The position numbers and the translations under genes are program-made. From NCBI RefSeq assembly GCF_014196055.1, contig NZ_JACICY010000001.1, positions 758,203 through 822,202 of the forward strand: 64,000 nucleotides of DNA. Direction: 5' to 3'. Positions 17,027-26,886 of this stretch are shown here, piece by piece. The notes below the pieces were generated by a model. That model saw nothing but the letters and a program-made list of their open reading frames with translations. It was not told the DNA's origin and did no database searches. How positions within the stretch are numbered: the stretch's first letter is position 1; each line of letters begins with the position of its first letter. The DNA comes from Novosphingobium hassiacum. Lineage in GTDB: Bacteria > Pseudomonadota > Alphaproteobacteria > Sphingomonadales > Sphingomonadaceae.

Positions 17027-17938
17027 TCAGCAAACCTGGTTGGCGATGGCGGTTCGCAACTGTTCGCGAAACCAGATGATACCGCCGTCAGCAGCGCGTG
17101 CGTTGTGGTATTGCAGCATTTCTCGCATGATCGGTAGCTCGACGGGGGCATCGACGATGCACAGTGGCAACCTCGCCGCCATAACGCGAGCGAGGCGCTC
17201 GTGCATGAGGGCCAATCTTGTCGTGTCCGGCAACATCCAGGCAACTTGGCTGAATGCCGCGCAAATGATCTCGATCCGGCGGTGATCGCCGAATTCACGC
17301 AAGTGGTTGTCGATGAAAGTCCCATCGCGCGATACGCTGACCGCCACATGGCCGGCGCCGTAATAGACTTCTTCGGTGAGAGGCTTCTGAAAAATCGGAT
17401 TTCCCGACCATCCAACAACAACGTGACGCTCTTCGAACAGCAGTTCGCGGGGATGTGATCCTTGGAGAAAGGGTTCGGGCGCAACGATGAAATCAAGGTC
17501 GCCATCTTCCAGGCGCGCATGAATATCGTTGCGCGGGAGCGTGATTTCGATCCTTACCCCGGGAGCGACCTTCTGCAGCCGCCCGATTATCGGACCCAGC
17601 AAAACGGTCGTCATGTAGTCGGATGCCACGATGCGGAAAGTTCGCTGACTTTGCGCCGGGTCGAAGCTCAACCCGCGGGATATGAGGCCCCGCAGATCTG
17701 CGACGACGGCGGATATCTCCGGCGCAAGCGACAAGGCTGCCGCGGTAGGGATCATCTTCTTGCCGTACTGGACAAGAATCTCGTCGGAGAACGCGTCACG
17801 CAACCGGCGCAATGCAGCGCTCATCGCCGATTGGGTCAGATTGAGCCGCTTGGCCGCGCGCGTGACATTGCGCTCCTCAACCAGGACGTCGAACGCCACC
17901 AACAGGTTCAGATCGAAACGATCGAGCCGCATTATCAT
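17027..17938 (-). CDS. LysR-family regulator, NodD-like
   Basis: The protein has about 303 residues. The N-terminal winged helix reads FDLNLLVAFDVLVEERNVTR, AAKRLNLTQSAMSAALRRLR, very close to the NodD-type subgroup that responds to aromatic or flavonoid inducers, followed by a periplasmic-binding-like effector domain. Starts TTG 17941, ATG 17938 and ATG 17932 are all possible; ATG 17938 is used. It is divergent from the ring-degradation cassette beginning at 18072 and is its likely activator. A nod-box-like half site lies in the shared promoter region. Confidence 0.9.
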   Translation of the reverse strand: MIMRLDRFDLNLLVAFDVLVEERNVTRAAKRLNLTQSAMSAALRRLRDAFSDEILVQYGKKMIPTAAALSLAPEISAVVADLRGLISRGLSFDPAQSQRTFRIVASDYMTTVLLGPIIGRLQKVAPGVRIEITLPRNDIHARLEDGDLDFIVAPEPFLQGSHPRELLFEERHVVVGWSGNPIFQKPLTEEVYYGAGHVAVSVSRDGTFIDNHLREFGDHRRIEIICAAFSQVAWMLPDTTRLALMHERLARVMAARLPLCIVDAPVELPIMREMLQYHNARAADGGIIWFREQLRTAIANQVC

Positions 17939-17968
17939 CAATCTCGCTTGTTATAATCCACACATATC

Positions 17969-17983
17969 ATCCATTTTACTGAT
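17969..17983. promoter_or_regulatory. ATC-N9-GAT half site, LysR/NodD-type
   Basis: The sequence atccattttactgat fits the ATC-N9-GAT element that NodD-type regulators recognise, itself a T-N11-A LysR motif. It lies 31 bases upstream of the LysR start and 89 bases upstream of the monooxygenase start. The motif is short, so chance occurrence is possible; the position and the regulator type support it. Confidence 0.35.
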
Positions 17984-18071
17984 TTTCCCGTCGGTGTCAC
18001 ATAGCCAACGATCTCGACCGGGTTTGAAGCCAAGCGTCGCCCCACTTACTCGCTAGGCAGCAATCCTGATC

Positions 18072-19187
18072 ATGGAAAATTCCCGTATCCTCATCATCGG
18101 CGGAGGCATAGGCGGCCTGACTTCCGCCATTGCCCTGCGCCGAACAGGCTTCGACGTGACGGTCATCGAACGCGATCCCAAGTGGAGCGTCTATGGCGTG
18201 GGCATCATCCAGCAATCCAATGTCCTGCGCGCGATGGATCACCTCGGCCTGCTCGAGGAGTACGTTGCCGCAGGCGCAGGGTTCGACGCGGTCGAGGTCT
18301 TCGCGCCCGACGGCACGAAAGTCGCACGCGTTCCCTCGCCCCGTCTCGTCGATGGCTATCCAGCCAACCTGGGCGTCGCTCGCCCCGCCCTGCACAAGGT
18401 GCTGGGCGATCGAACGATAGCATCGGGGGCGTCGGTCCGTCTCGGTGTGACCGCGACCGAAATCGACGATCGCGGCGACCGGGTGGACGTCAGCTTTTCC
18501 GACGGCACACAGGAAACCGTCGACGTGGTGATCGGCGCCGATGGCGTCTATTCCCAGACCCGCGCGCTGCTGTTTCCCGATGCCCCGGGACCGCACTACA
18601 CTGGGCAAGCAGTCTGGCGCTACAACCTGCCCCGCCCCGAAGGCCTGGACGCTTTGCAGGCCTACAACGGCCCAACCGGCGTCGGTCTCGTGCCGATATC
18701 GCCGAGCCTGATGTACATGTTCGTGACGACCGCTGAACCGGACAATCCCCGTTACCCGCGCGAGGGCCTCGCCGCCGCCATGCGCGCCAAGCTGGCCGGT
18801 TGCTCGCCTGCAATTCAGGCGCTTGCCGAACACATCGTGGATGATGGCGAAGTGGTATACCGACCGCTCGAAGGCATGATGCTCGACGGGCCGTGGCACA
18901 AGGGTCGCATCGTCCTTCTGGGCGATGCCGTCCATGCGACCACGCCCCATCTGGGCCAGGGTGCGGGAATGGCGATCGAGGACAGCATCGTGCTGGCCGA
19001 GGAACTGGCACGGCACGACGATCTTGATACCGCGTTCAACGCCTATCATGACCGGCGCCACGATCGCTGCCGCTACATCGTTGAGAAATCGCTCGAAATC
19101 TGCATGGGCCAGCTCGGCAAGGGGCCGCCCATCGACAATCATAAAGCCACTGCGGAAATGTTCGCGATGGTATCAAAACCCCTGTGA
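18072..19187 (+). CDS. FAD-dependent aromatic monooxygenase
   Basis: The 371-residue PHBH-fold flavoprotein has the dinucleotide motif LIIGGGIGGLTSAIAL (from residue 8), the DG motif VVIGADGVYSQTR and the GD motif IVLLGDAVHATTPHLGQGAG. It should hydroxylate an aromatic substrate using NAD(P)H and O2, the usual first step before ring cleavage. It is the first gene of a four-gene run (dioxygenase, hydrolase and cupin follow) divergent from the LysR regulator. It differs clearly from the monooxygenase at 4717. Confidence 0.9.
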   Translation: MENSRILIIGGGIGGLTSAIALRRTGFDVTVIERDPKWSVYGVGIIQQSNVLRAMDHLGLLEEYVAAGAGFDAVEVFAPDGTKVARVPSPRLVDGYPANLGVARPALHKVLGDRTIASGASVRLGVTATEIDDRGDRVDVSFSDGTQETVDVVIGADGVYSQTRALLFPDAPGPHYTGQAVWRYNLPRPEGLDALQAYNGPTGVGLVPISPSLMYMFVTTAEPDNPRYPREGLAAAMRAKLAGCSPAIQALAEHIVDDGEVVYRPLEGMMLDGPWHKGRIVLLGDAVHATTPHLGQGAGMAIEDSIVLAEELARHDDLDTAFNAYHDRRHDRCRYIVEKSLEICMGQLGKGPPIDNHKATAEMFAMVSKPL

Positions 19188-19198
19188 AGGAACCGATC

Positions 19199-20101
19199 AT
19201 GAGCCGCGTCACGGAAATTCGCTATGTCGGCTATGCGCTGCCCGACCTGGAGGCCGAGCGCGCCTTCTATGCCGACCAATGGAAGCTGGTCGAAGTGGGC
19301 GAGCAGGACGGCATGGTCTATTTCACAGCCGATGGCGGCGATGAACACCACGTCGTCCGCCTGAGGCAAGCCGAAGAGCAGCGCATCGACGTCATCGCGC
19401 TTGCCGCAGACAGTCGCACCGATGTCGATGCGCTGCATGAAAAGGTCGTTGCGTCAGGGGCGCGGATCATCTTCGCGCCCAAGGATCTGGACGCGCTTGG
19501 CGGCGGCTACGGCTTCCGCTTCTTTTCGCCCGACGGCCTGACGTTCGAAGTGTCGAGCGACGTCGCCCGCCGCACCGCGCGCGAACTGGTGCGCTGGGAG
19601 GGCGTGCCGCAGAAGATCAGCCACATCGTGCTGCATTCGCCCGATCACAAGGCGCTGGTCGAATGGTTCTGCGACGTGCTTGGCTTCAAGGTCTCGGACT
19701 GGCTGGGCGATTTCATGTGCTTCCTGCGCTGCAACAGCGCGCATCACCGCATTGCCGTGTTGCCGGGGCCGCCCTGTCTCAACCACGTTGCCTACGACAT
19801 GCTCACCGTCGACGACATGATGGTCGGTATCAACCGTCTGCGCTTGAAAGGCACCGACATCCGCTGGGGTCCGGGCCGCCACACGGCCGGCAACAACACC
19901 TTCAGCTATTTCACCACGCCTGCAGGTTTCGCGGTCGAGTACAGCTCGGAACTCGAAGACGTCGATTTCCTGACGCACGAAGCGAAAGTCCATGCACCGG
20001 CACCGGGCATCATGGACCAGTGGGGCATCGGCGTCGGCGGTCCCCAGACCATGCCGCATGCCGAGGCCGACAAAGGCCTGTTCCAGGCTGTGGAGGTCTA
20101 A
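19199..20101 (+). CDS. VOC-family extradiol ring-cleavage dioxygenase
   Basis: The 300-residue protein has two VOC modules, as in type I extradiol dioxygenases: an N-terminal one (IRYVGYALPDLEAERAFY) and a catalytic C-terminal one. The 2-His-1-Glu iron site is visible as H in KISHIVLHSPD, H in PCLNHVAYDM and E in FAVEYSSELE. It probably opens a catechol-type ring. The ATG at 19199 with gaagga upstream is preferred to a GTG at 19184 that overlaps the previous stop. The gene lies between a ring hydroxylase and a C-C hydrolase, which fits meta cleavage. Confidence 0.87.
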   Translation: MSRVTEIRYVGYALPDLEAERAFYADQWKLVEVGEQDGMVYFTADGGDEHHVVRLRQAEEQRIDVIALAADSRTDVDALHEKVVASGARIIFAPKDLDALGGGYGFRFFSPDGLTFEVSSDVARRTARELVRWEGVPQKISHIVLHSPDHKALVEWFCDVLGFKVSDWLGDFMCFLRCNSAHHRIAVLPGPPCLNHVAYDMLTVDDMMVGINRLRLKGTDIRWGPGRHTAGNNTFSYFTTPAGFAVEYSSELEDVDFLTHEAKVHAPAPGIMDQWGIGVGGPQTMPHAEADKGLFQAVEV

Positions 20102-20104
20102 GCG

Positions 20105-21262
20105 ATGGCTCTGTTCGAATATTTTCCGAATTATATCTGGAACCTGTCGGTCGCCATAGCGATGGAAAGCGGCGGGCGCATCGGCGAAATCGTCGACATG
20201 TGTCAGCCGATCAAGGACGCCGCAGCGTCTGGGGCGGACGCCGGCACGCCGCTGTTCATGGCGCAGTGGGTCAAGATGGCCGACAAGCTGATCGATCTGG
20301 CTGCAGAGGACGAGGCCGAGGGCCGCGCGTTCTCCGCATCCGACAAGCTGGAGCGCGCATCGCTCTACCTGTTCAATGCCGAACGGATGCAGGGTCACGG
20401 TCATCCCGGTCGCGAGGCCACTTACGCCAAGGCGCGCGAGACGTTCGATCGGTCTACCGGGCTGGGCAAGATCAACCGGGAGCGTGTCGAAGTGCCACTC
20501 TCGACCGGGACGATGCCCGCACTCTACACCCGCGCGCCCGGCGACGGTCCCCACCCCGTCGTGGTCTATTGCAACGGACTCGATAGCTGCAAGGAGCTGC
20601 TGTACTGGTCGCGCCTGCCCGAAGCGCTGGCGCGGCGTGGGATTTCCACGCTTTGTGTGGATCAGCCCGGGTCGGGTGAAGCGTTGCGATTGCAGAACCT
20701 GCCCGTCGATCCGCACAGCGAAAACTGGGCGAGCAAAGCCGTCGACTGGCTCGAGCAACAGGACGACGTCGATCCTTCGCGCATCGGCATGACCGGCATT
20801 TCGCTCGGCGGCCACTTCGCCCCGCGCGCCGTTGCCTATGAGCCCCGCTTCGCCAGCGGCGCGGTCTGGGGTGCGAACCATAACTGGGCCGAAGTTCAGC
20901 AAAAGCGGTTGAAGCGCGAAGGTGAAAACCCCGTCCCGCACTATTGGGCGCACGTGATGTGGGCTTTCGGCGCGAGCGACATGGACGATTTCCTCGCCAA
21001 GGCCGAAGGCATGAACCTGAACGGCCATATGGACGGGATCAAGGTGCCGTTTCTGGTCACGCATGGCGCGAAGGACCGCCAGATCAGCGTCGATTACGCG
21101 CACGATTGCTACGACCAGCTGGTCAACAGCCCGAAGCGCGCGCTCAAGCTGTTTACCGAGCGCGAGGGCGGCGTGGAACACGTCGGCGCGGACAACATGT
21201 CCTATGGCCGCGATTACATCGCCGATTGGTTCGCCGAAACGCTCGGTGGCCATACCGCTTGA
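20105..21262 (+). CDS. Alpha/beta hydrolase (C-C bond or ester hydrolase, DUF1100-like)
   Basis: The 385-residue protein has a long helical N-terminal cap (about residues 1-130) and an alpha/beta-hydrolase core. The triad is complete: nucleophile S233 (GISLGGHF), D324 (HGAKDRQIS) and H359 (GGVEHVGAD). The architecture resembles the family that includes 2,6-dihydroxypseudooxynicotine hydrolase, which splits a C-C bond in an aromatic ketone. Placed directly after an extradiol dioxygenase (3-base gap), it probably hydrolyses the ring-cleavage product. Confidence 0.87.
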   Translation: MALFEYFPNYIWNLSVAIAMESGGRIGEIVDMCQPIKDAAASGADAGTPLFMAQWVKMADKLIDLAAEDEAEGRAFSASDKLERASLYLFNAERMQGHGHPGREATYAKARETFDRSTGLGKINRERVEVPLSTGTMPALYTRAPGDGPHPVVVYCNGLDSCKELLYWSRLPEALARRGISTLCVDQPGSGEALRLQNLPVDPHSENWASKAVDWLEQQDDVDPSRIGMTGISLGGHFAPRAVAYEPRFASGAVWGANHNWAEVQQKRLKREGENPVPHYWAHVMWAFGASDMDDFLAKAEGMNLNGHMDGIKVPFLVTHGAKDRQISVDYAHDCYDQLVNSPKRALKLFTEREGGVEHVGADNMSYGRDYIADWFAETLGGHTA

Positions 21263-21309
21263 TCGCCGCAAATCCAGGTCGGCAACGAAACCAGTCAAGG
21301 AATACGCAT

Positions 21310-21879
21310 ATGGAATTTGCAACCGTTCGCCGTGTCGTAACCGGCCATGATGCCTCGGGCCGCGCGATCATCCAGGAAGATGGTCCCGTTCAGCGTGTCC
21401 AGCGCGTCGGCGGGGAGATCGGTCCGATGTTCCACGAGGTCTGGAACACGCAGGCCACCCCCGCCCCGCTGGACGCCGCGTCGGGTGAGCCAGTTGAACA
21501 GGGCATCATCCTTGCGCCGCCCAAGAACGGCACGCGCATCCGCGTGCTCGATATCCCGCCCGAGGGCGACGGCATCCGCACGATGACGCCCGAGGAAGCC
21601 CGCGCGCATTTCGCCGAAGTCGGAGCGCACGATGCCTCCGCGCATCATGGCGAAGAATCGCGCCATGCGCTGATGCATCGCACCGAAACCATCGACTACG
21701 GGATCGTGATCGAAGGCGAACTGGTGCTGATCATGGACGAAGGCGAGACCACCGTTCGCGCCGGCGACATCGTGATCCAGCGCGGGACCAATCATGGCTG
21801 GTCCAATCGCTCGGACCGCAATTGCCGGATCGTTTTCGTGCTGATCGACGGCGAATTTGACGAGAAACTCAGGCGCTGA
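21310..21879 (+). CDS. Cupin-domain protein
   Basis: The protein has 189 residues from the ATG at 21310 with caagga upstream; the longer frame upstream is a shadow of the hydrolase gene. The second half is a single cupin barrel: RTETIDYGIVIEGELVLIMD, ETTVRAGDIVIQRGTNHGWS, with likely metal ligands among the His/Glu of these two blocks. Such cupins in degradation operons act as dioxygenases, isomerases or decarboxylases on acidic products. The precise role is not readable from sequence. It is the last gene of the cassette. Confidence 0.83.
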   Translation: MEFATVRRVVTGHDASGRAIIQEDGPVQRVQRVGGEIGPMFHEVWNTQATPAPLDAASGEPVEQGIILAPPKNGTRIRVLDIPPEGDGIRTMTPEEARAHFAEVGAHDASAHHGEESRHALMHRTETIDYGIVIEGELVLIMDEGETTVRAGDIVIQRGTNHGWSNRSDRNCRIVFVLIDGEFDEKLRR

Positions 21880-21978
21880 GTCGACTGCCCCAGCACCCTT
21901 CGACTTCTGCAAGCCGAACTGGAATGCAAGCCGCGCGCCCGGACGGTATCGGAACGCCCGCTGGGCGAGTAAGTTCAG

Positions 21979-22263
21979 ATGGTCATGGACAGCGAAATTG
22001 CAGACCTGGAACGCCGAATGATCGCAGCCGCAGAGCGCGAAGACTTCGAGGAGGCGCGCCTGCTACGTGACCGGATCAATCTGGTTCGTGGTGGCGCGAC
22101 CCCGGAGGAGGCGGCCCGGGCGGACACCTCTGGCTTGTCGCGGCAAAAGCCCGGAGCGATGGGCATCGGGACCAACAAGGCAAAGCCGGTTGTGCCGCCA
22201 GGTTGGAAAACGCCAAGCAAGCCAGATCCGATGACGTCCGGTCGTCGACCGAAACGGTCCTGA
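21979..22263 (+). CDS. UVR-motif small protein
   Basis: The 94-residue protein begins with a UVR helix (IADLERRMIAAAEREDFEEA, ARLLRDRIN), the motif by which UvrB, UvrC and McsA proteins contact partners. A basic, proline-rich tail with GIGTNKAKPVVPPGWKTP follows. It may be a stress-related accessory protein and the function is unknown. ATG codons at 21979 and 21985 are both possible. Confidence 0.75.
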   Translation: MVMDSEIADLERRMIAAAEREDFEEARLLRDRINLVRGGATPEEAARADTSGLSRQKPGAMGIGTNKAKPVVPPGWKTPSKPDPMTSGRRPKRS

Positions 22264-22382
22264 TATCAGCCGCCGTTGGCTAACTCGCATGCCGCTAAAC
22301 ATGGCCGCCTGATCGAAACGGCGATCGTCGCAGCCGGGATCGAGGTCATCCTGATTGCGTAAGGATCATCGGATCGCGCCTG

Positions 22383-22721
22383 TCAGCGTTGCTTCTTTGC
22401 GATCGTGGCGGTGAAATCGGGGTCCTTGTTCGCCACCCAATCGACGAACTTGCGCACTGCCGGGTTTGCCAGCACGCCTTCGACGTCCATCCCGAAGCGC
22501 TGCAATTCCGAATTGGTGAAGGTCGCCACCAGCGTCTGCTGGCAGATCGAATGCATCGGCACGGTGTCGCGCCCGCCCCGGCTCTTGGGCACGGGATGAT
22601 GCCACACGATGGTCTTGCCCACGGGCCGCCCGCAAAGCCAGCACGGCACCGGCGGCACCACCACGTCCTCCTCGTCGGGCTCATCCCGATACGCGTCACG
22701 CTTCGAATGCTTGCGAGCCAT
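22383..22721 (-). CDS. HNH endonuclease-like protein
   Basis: The 112-residue protein has a zinc-knuckle type HNH core: PCWLCGRPVGKTIVWHHPVP, KSRGGRDTVPMHSICQQTL, with CxxC, the HH pair and a later H..C. Stand-alone HNH proteins of this size are common in sphingomonad chromosomes and no mobile-element context is visible here. The N-terminus is highly charged (MARKHSKRDAYRDEPDEEDV). A housekeeping or defence nuclease role is possible and not decided. Confidence 0.8.
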   Translation of the reverse strand: MARKHSKRDAYRDEPDEEDVVVPPVPCWLCGRPVGKTIVWHHPVPKSRGGRDTVPMHSICQQTLVATFTNSELQRFGMDVEGVLANPAVRKFVDWVANKDPDFTATIAKKQR

Positions 22722-22826
22722 ACTTCCCTGCCTGAACCTTTGCGGCGCATCACGCTCGCCCGCCTTGGTCTAGCACATTGCCGCAGCAATGATGAAACGT
22801 TACGCGTCGTCCCGGATTTGTAACCC

Positions 22827-23525
22827 ATGCGCTTCCCGCTCGACACCATCGCCATAACCGTGCTGACGATTGCCTGCCTCGCGCTGTTCGGCAAGGCGTG
22901 GCTCGCCGATCATCCCGAGCATGATCCTTGGGCGCCGCTATCTCTGACGGACCCGCCGGGATGGGCGACCGCCGCCAAGTTCGCAAAGCTGCGCGGCGAC
23001 CATCAGGTCTGTGCCTCGTTCCTCGAACGCAGCGACATTGCGACAACCCCGCTGCCCGCGACGGGATCTGGCCAATGCCGCCGCGAGGATCGCCAGATCC
23101 TGTCCAGCCGCCTGCTCGCCCCTCGCAGCCCGCAAGCGACCTGCGCCGTCGATGCAGGCCTAGCGTGGTGGCTCGAACATGGCGTGCAGCCCGCCGCGCA
23201 GACCATCTTCCGCGCCCGCGTCGTGCGCATCGAGCATTTCGGCACTGCAAGCTGCCGCCGGATCGCCGGGGGCCAGAGCTGGAGCGAGCACGCCACCGGC
23301 AACGCGATCGACATCAGCGCTTTCGTGCTCGCCGACGGGCGCCGCGTGGTCGTCCGCACCGGCTGGACCGGCCCTGCAGACGACGCCGCGTTCCTGCGCA
23401 CCGTGCGCGATTCGGCCTGCCGCAGCTACGCCACCGTGCTCTCGCCTGATTACAACGCCGCCCACGCCGACCACCTCCACCTCGATCAGGCAAGTCGCTC
23501 AGGCGGCTGGACTGTCTGCCGCTAG
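22827..23525 (+). CDS. Extensin-like family protein (putative peptidoglycan-related metallopeptidase fold)
   Basis: The 232-residue protein has an N-terminal membrane anchor or signal (IAITVLTIACLALFGKAWLA). The extensin-like C-terminal domain includes SWSEHATGNAIDISAFVLAD and YNAAHADHLHLDQA, giving the H-x(6)-D and HxH metal ligands of LAS-type peptidases. Several paired cysteines suggest a periplasmic location. It ends 3 bases from the convergent kdpE gene. Confidence 0.85.
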   Translation: MRFPLDTIAITVLTIACLALFGKAWLADHPEHDPWAPLSLTDPPGWATAAKFAKLRGDHQVCASFLERSDIATTPLPATGSGQCRREDRQILSSRLLAPRSPQATCAVDAGLAWWLEHGVQPAAQTIFRARVVRIEHFGTASCRRIAGGQSWSEHATGNAIDISAFVLADGRRVVVRTGWTGPADDAAFLRTVRDSACRSYATVLSPDYNAAHADHLHLDQASRSGGWTVCR

Positions 23526-23527
23526 GA

Positions 23528-24229
23528 TCAGCCGACCCCCAGCAGCCGATATCCCACCCCCGGCTCGTTGCGGATGAGCTGCGGCTGCGCAGGGTCGCTC
23601 TCCAGCTTGCGCCGGATGCCCCGCGCCGCCACGCGCAGGTACTCGACGTCGCTCTCGTGCCCTGGCCCCCACACCGCTTTCAGCAACTGGCTGTGCGTCA
23701 CCACCCGTCCCGGGCTTTTCGCAAGCTCGGCGAGCATCGCATATTCCTTGGGCGTCAGGTGAACCTCCTCGCCCGCCCGGCGCACTATCCGCGCGCCAAG
23801 ATCGATCTCGACCTCGCCACTATACACGACAGGCACCGCCGTCTCGCTCGCCAGCCGGTGGCGCAGCGCCGCCCTTATGCGCGCCAGCACCTCGTCGCTG
23901 TCGAACGGCTTGGACACGTAATCGTCCGCCCCCAGATCGAGCGCGGCAACCTTCTGCTCGGTCGCATCGCGCGCCGAAACCACGATCACCGCCACCCCCG
24001 CCGTACGGATCAGCGGGATCATCTCCAGCCCGTCGCGATCGGGCAACCCCAGATCGAGCAGCACCACTTCGGGCTTGTCGATATGCAGCGCCGCCAAGGC
24101 TTCACGCGCAGTGCCCGCCTCGACCACGGTGTATCCCACCCGCGTCAGGCTCGCGCGCAACAGCCGACGGATGGCAGGCTCGTCGTCCACCACAAGAATG
24201 GTCACGCCCCCAGTCTTCGGACCGCTCAT
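23528..24229 (-). CDS. kdpE: KdpE response regulator
   Basis: The 233-residue OmpR-type regulator starts at the ATG at 24229 ([20 protein letters not shown]), which overlaps the kdpD stop by 4 bases; the upstream open frame is ignored. The receiver has the DD pair, the phospho-acceptor in VVLLDLGLPDRDG and the conserved Lys (YVSKPFDSDEV). The C-terminal winged helix includes LTPKEYAMLAELAKSPGRVV and the RGIRRKLE recognition helix. It activates the kdp structural genes when K+ is limiting. A matching direct-repeat site lies upstream of the operon at 31796-31812. Confidence 0.96.
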   Translation of the reverse strand: MSGPKTGGVTILVVDDEPAIRRLLRASLTRVGYTVVEAGTAREALAALHIDKPEVVLLDLGLPDRDGLEMIPLIRTAGVAVIVVSARDATEQKVAALDLGADDYVSKPFDSDEVLARIRAALRHRLASETAVPVVYSGEVEIDLGARIVRRAGEEVHLTPKEYAMLAELAKSPGRVVTHSQLLKAVWGPGHESDVEYLRVAARGIRRKLESDPAQPQLIRNEPGVGYRLLGVG

Positions 24230-26886
24230 GCCGCAGGACACTCGCGCAATTGCGCGTTGCCAAAGCGAATCGTGAAACAAGCGCCCGCCCGCTCGCGCCG
24301 GTTCGCCGCGCTGACCTCAAGGCCCATCGCCTCGGCGAATCCCTTCACGATCGCCAGCCCGAGGCCGGTCCCGCCCTTCCGGTCCGATCCCTCGATCCGC
24401 GCGAACGTCTCGAATATCCGCTCTTCGTCGCCCACAGGTATCCCCGGCCCCTCGTCCTCGATACGCAATACCAGCCCCTGCCCGTCGCGCTCTGCACCGA
24501 TGGTCACTTGCGATCCGTCCTCGCCATACTTCGACGCATTCTCGATCAGGTTGATCAGACAGTGGTGGAACAGTTGCGGATCGACCAGCACGAACGGCAG
24601 GTCCGCCGGAATTGCAATCTGCAACACATGCCCCTCCAGCGCGCCGCGCAAGTCCTGCACCGCGCTCGCCAACGCTTCGGAAAGATCCACCGGTTCGATC
24701 GACTGATGCAGCGCGCCGGCCTCGATCCGCACCATATCCAGAAGGTTGCCGACAAACCGATGCAGCCGCTCCGCCTCGGTCCGCGTCGCCATCAACTGCA
24801 TGTCCTGCTCCGCCGACAGCGGACGCATCGCCTGCAACGTCCCCAGGATGGTGGTCAGCGGCGTACGCAGATCGTGGCTTACCGAAGACAGCAGCGTCTG
24901 GCGCAGCCGGTCGCCCTCGCGGATGTGCGAGAGCTTGAACATTTCCTGCTCAAGCCCGATCCGCTCCAGCGCCAGTCCCGCCTGATCGATCAGGCTGAGC
25001 AGCAGCGGCAACTGATCCGATCGCACCGGCGCGCCGGCATCGGAACGAGACAGTCCGAACACCCCCAGGGCCTTGCCACCGGCACTGACCGGCTGGAACA
25101 GCCATTCGCATGCGGTCAGCGTATCCGAACCCATGCCCGCAGCGCGCCCGTTCTCGAACGCCCACCGCGCTGCTGCATTGTCCAGCGTCTCCAGATGCGC
25201 CGCGTCCGGCCACGATGATCGCAACGCCAGCCCGCCCTCGTCCGGTAGCATCAGCAGCGCATTGCCCTGAAACAGCCGCCCGACCTCGGCGCACAGCACA
25301 TGGGCCAGCTCGTCGCGGTCGCTGATCCCGGTAAGCAACCGCGCAAGACCTGCCAGCGAACTGTTCTGCGCCGCGCTGGCCTGCGCCAGCAGCGCCTGTT
25401 CGCGCACCCGCGATGCCAGCTGGCTGCTCACCACCGCCACGCCCAGCAGCACCAGCACGGTGATGATGTTCTGCGGGTCCTCGATCGTGAAGGTGTGCGT
25501 CGGCGGGATGAAGAAGAAGTTGTACGCGAGCGAAGACGCAAGGCTGGTGACGATGCCGGTGCGCAAGCCAAAGCGCGTCGCGGCAACCATCACGGGAATC
25601 AGGAACAGCAGCCCGAGGTTGGCGATGTTGGCGCGCGAGAAGATCAGGTCGCCGATCACCGTCACCAGCAGGATCAGCGCCAGTGAAATGCCATAGCCCC
25701 CCACGTTGCCCCACCGTCCAGTCGGCTGCGCATCCTTCGTGCGACTGGCAGGCGCGATGGTCTCCATCGGCAGAACGTGCACCCCAACGCCCGGCGTTTC
25801 GCGCACGACGCGGTCGACCACCGAGCCATGACGCAGTTCGAACCACCGCGACCTTGCCGACTTGCCGACAATCAGCTGTGTCGCGCGCGCCTCTATGACG
25901 ATGCGCTTCAGCCCTTCGACAATATGCTCGGCGGGCACCGTAACCACCTGCCCGCCGAGTTGCGCTGTCAGGTGCATGACCTGCGCCAGACACGCATTCT
26001 CGGCATCGCTGAAGCGCAACGAACGCGGCGTCTCGATATGCGCGGCGGTCCACGGTGCCTTCAAGGCATCGGCCAGCCGCTTGGCAGCGCGCACCAGTTC
26101 GAGCGATCCTGCCTGCTCACTGATCGCCACCACGATTCGGTCGCTTGCCGCCCATGTGCCCGCCATCGCGTGTTCGCGGACATAGTCGAGCATCTGGGCA
26201 TCGACCGCCTGCGCCGCCCGGCGCAGCGCCAATTCGCGCAAGGCGGTCAGGTTCGACTTCGAGAAGAAATTCCCCAGCGCGCGCGTCGCTTCTTCGGGCA
26301 CATAGACCTTGCCCTCGCGCAGCCGCTCGATCAGCTCGTCAGGTGGAATATCGACGATCTCGACGTCGGCCTCCTCGATCACCCGATCGGGCAGGGTCTC
26401 GCGCACCCGGACCTTGGTGAACGACGCGACCACGTCGTTGAGGCTTTCGAGATGCTGGATGTTCAGCGTCGAATAGACGTTGATCCCCGCACCAAGCAGT
26501 TCCTCGACATCCTGATAGCGCTTGTCGTGCCGGCTCCCGCGCGCGTTCGTGTGTGCCAGCTCGTCGACCAGCACCAGCGCGGGCCGACGCTGCAAGATCG
26601 CGTCGATATCCATCTCGTCGAACACCTCATCGAGGCTGTCCACCCGCCGACGCGGTACGATCTCAAATCCGTGGACCTTCGCCGCGGTCTCGGCGCGGCC
26701 ATGGGTCTCGACCACGCCGATGACCACATCCACGCCGGCATCGCGCCGTGCCGCCGCATCGGTCAGCATTTCGTAGGTCTTCCCAACGCCGGGAGCCGCC
26801 CCAAGGAAAACCTTGAGGCGGCCTCGTCCCTCGCGTCCGGCAGCGCGGAGCAGGGCGTCGGGATCGGGTCGCGGTTGCTCGTTCAC
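24226..26886 (-). CDS. kdpD: KdpD potassium-sensing histidine kinase
   Basis: The protein has 886 residues with the full KdpD layout: the KdpD N-terminal domain with a P-loop ([15 protein letters not shown], residues 27-41), a universal-stress-like domain (about 245-365), four transmembrane helices (about 395-500), a GAF-like domain, HisKA with [15 protein letters not shown] (His near 671) and a HATPase domain ([35 protein letters not shown]). It phosphorylates KdpE in response to low K+ or turgor. The gene overlaps kdpC and kdpE by 4 bases each. Confidence 0.97.
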   Translation of the reverse strand: MNEQPRPDPDALLRAAGREGRGRLKVFLGAAPGVGKTYEMLTDAAARRDAGVDVVIGVVETHGRAETAAKVHGFEIVPRRRVDSLDEVFDEMDIDAILQRRPALVLVDELAHTNARGSRHDKRYQDVEELLGAGINVYSTLNIQHLESLNDVVASFTKVRVRETLPDRVIEEADVEIVDIPPDELIERLREGKVYVPEEATRALGNFFSKSNLTALRELALRRAAQAVDAQMLDYVREHAMAGTWAASDRIVVAISEQAGSLELVRAAKRLADALKAPWTAAHIETPRSLRFSDAENACLAQVMHLTAQLGGQVVTVPAEHIVEGLKRIVIEARATQLIVGKSARSRWFELRHGSVVDRVVRETPGVGVHVLPMETIAPASRTKDAQPTGRWGNVGGYGISLALILLVTVIGDLIFSRANIANLGLLFLIPVMVAATRFGLRTGIVTSLASSLAYNFFFIPPTHTFTIEDPQNIITVLVLLGVAVVSSQLASRVREQALLAQASAAQNSSLAGLARLLTGISDRDELAHVLCAEVGRLFQGNALLMLPDEGGLALRSSWPDAAHLETLDNAAARWAFENGRAAGMGSDTLTACEWLFQPVSAGGKALGVFGLSRSDAGAPVRSDQLPLLLSLIDQAGLALERIGLEQEMFKLSHIREGDRLRQTLLSSVSHDLRTPLTTILGTLQAMRPLSAEQDMQLMATRTEAERLHRFVGNLLDMVRIEAGALHQSIEPVDLSEALASAVQDLRGALEGHVLQIAIPADLPFVLVDPQLFHHCLINLIENASKYGEDGSQVTIGAERDGQGLVLRIEDEGPGIPVGDEERIFETFARIEGSDRKGGTGLGLAIVKGFAEAMGLEVSAANRRERAGACFTIRFGNAQLRECPAA

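Noticed and set aside
19454..21322. 622-residue open frame on the minus strand
   Set aside because: It covers the VOC and hydrolase genes in antisense; its sequence is Arg/His-rich without motifs, as expected for a shadow frame in high-GC DNA.
22383..22721. HNH gene as a sign of a prophage or intein
   Set aside because: No phage structural genes, integrase or host-gene interruption is nearby.
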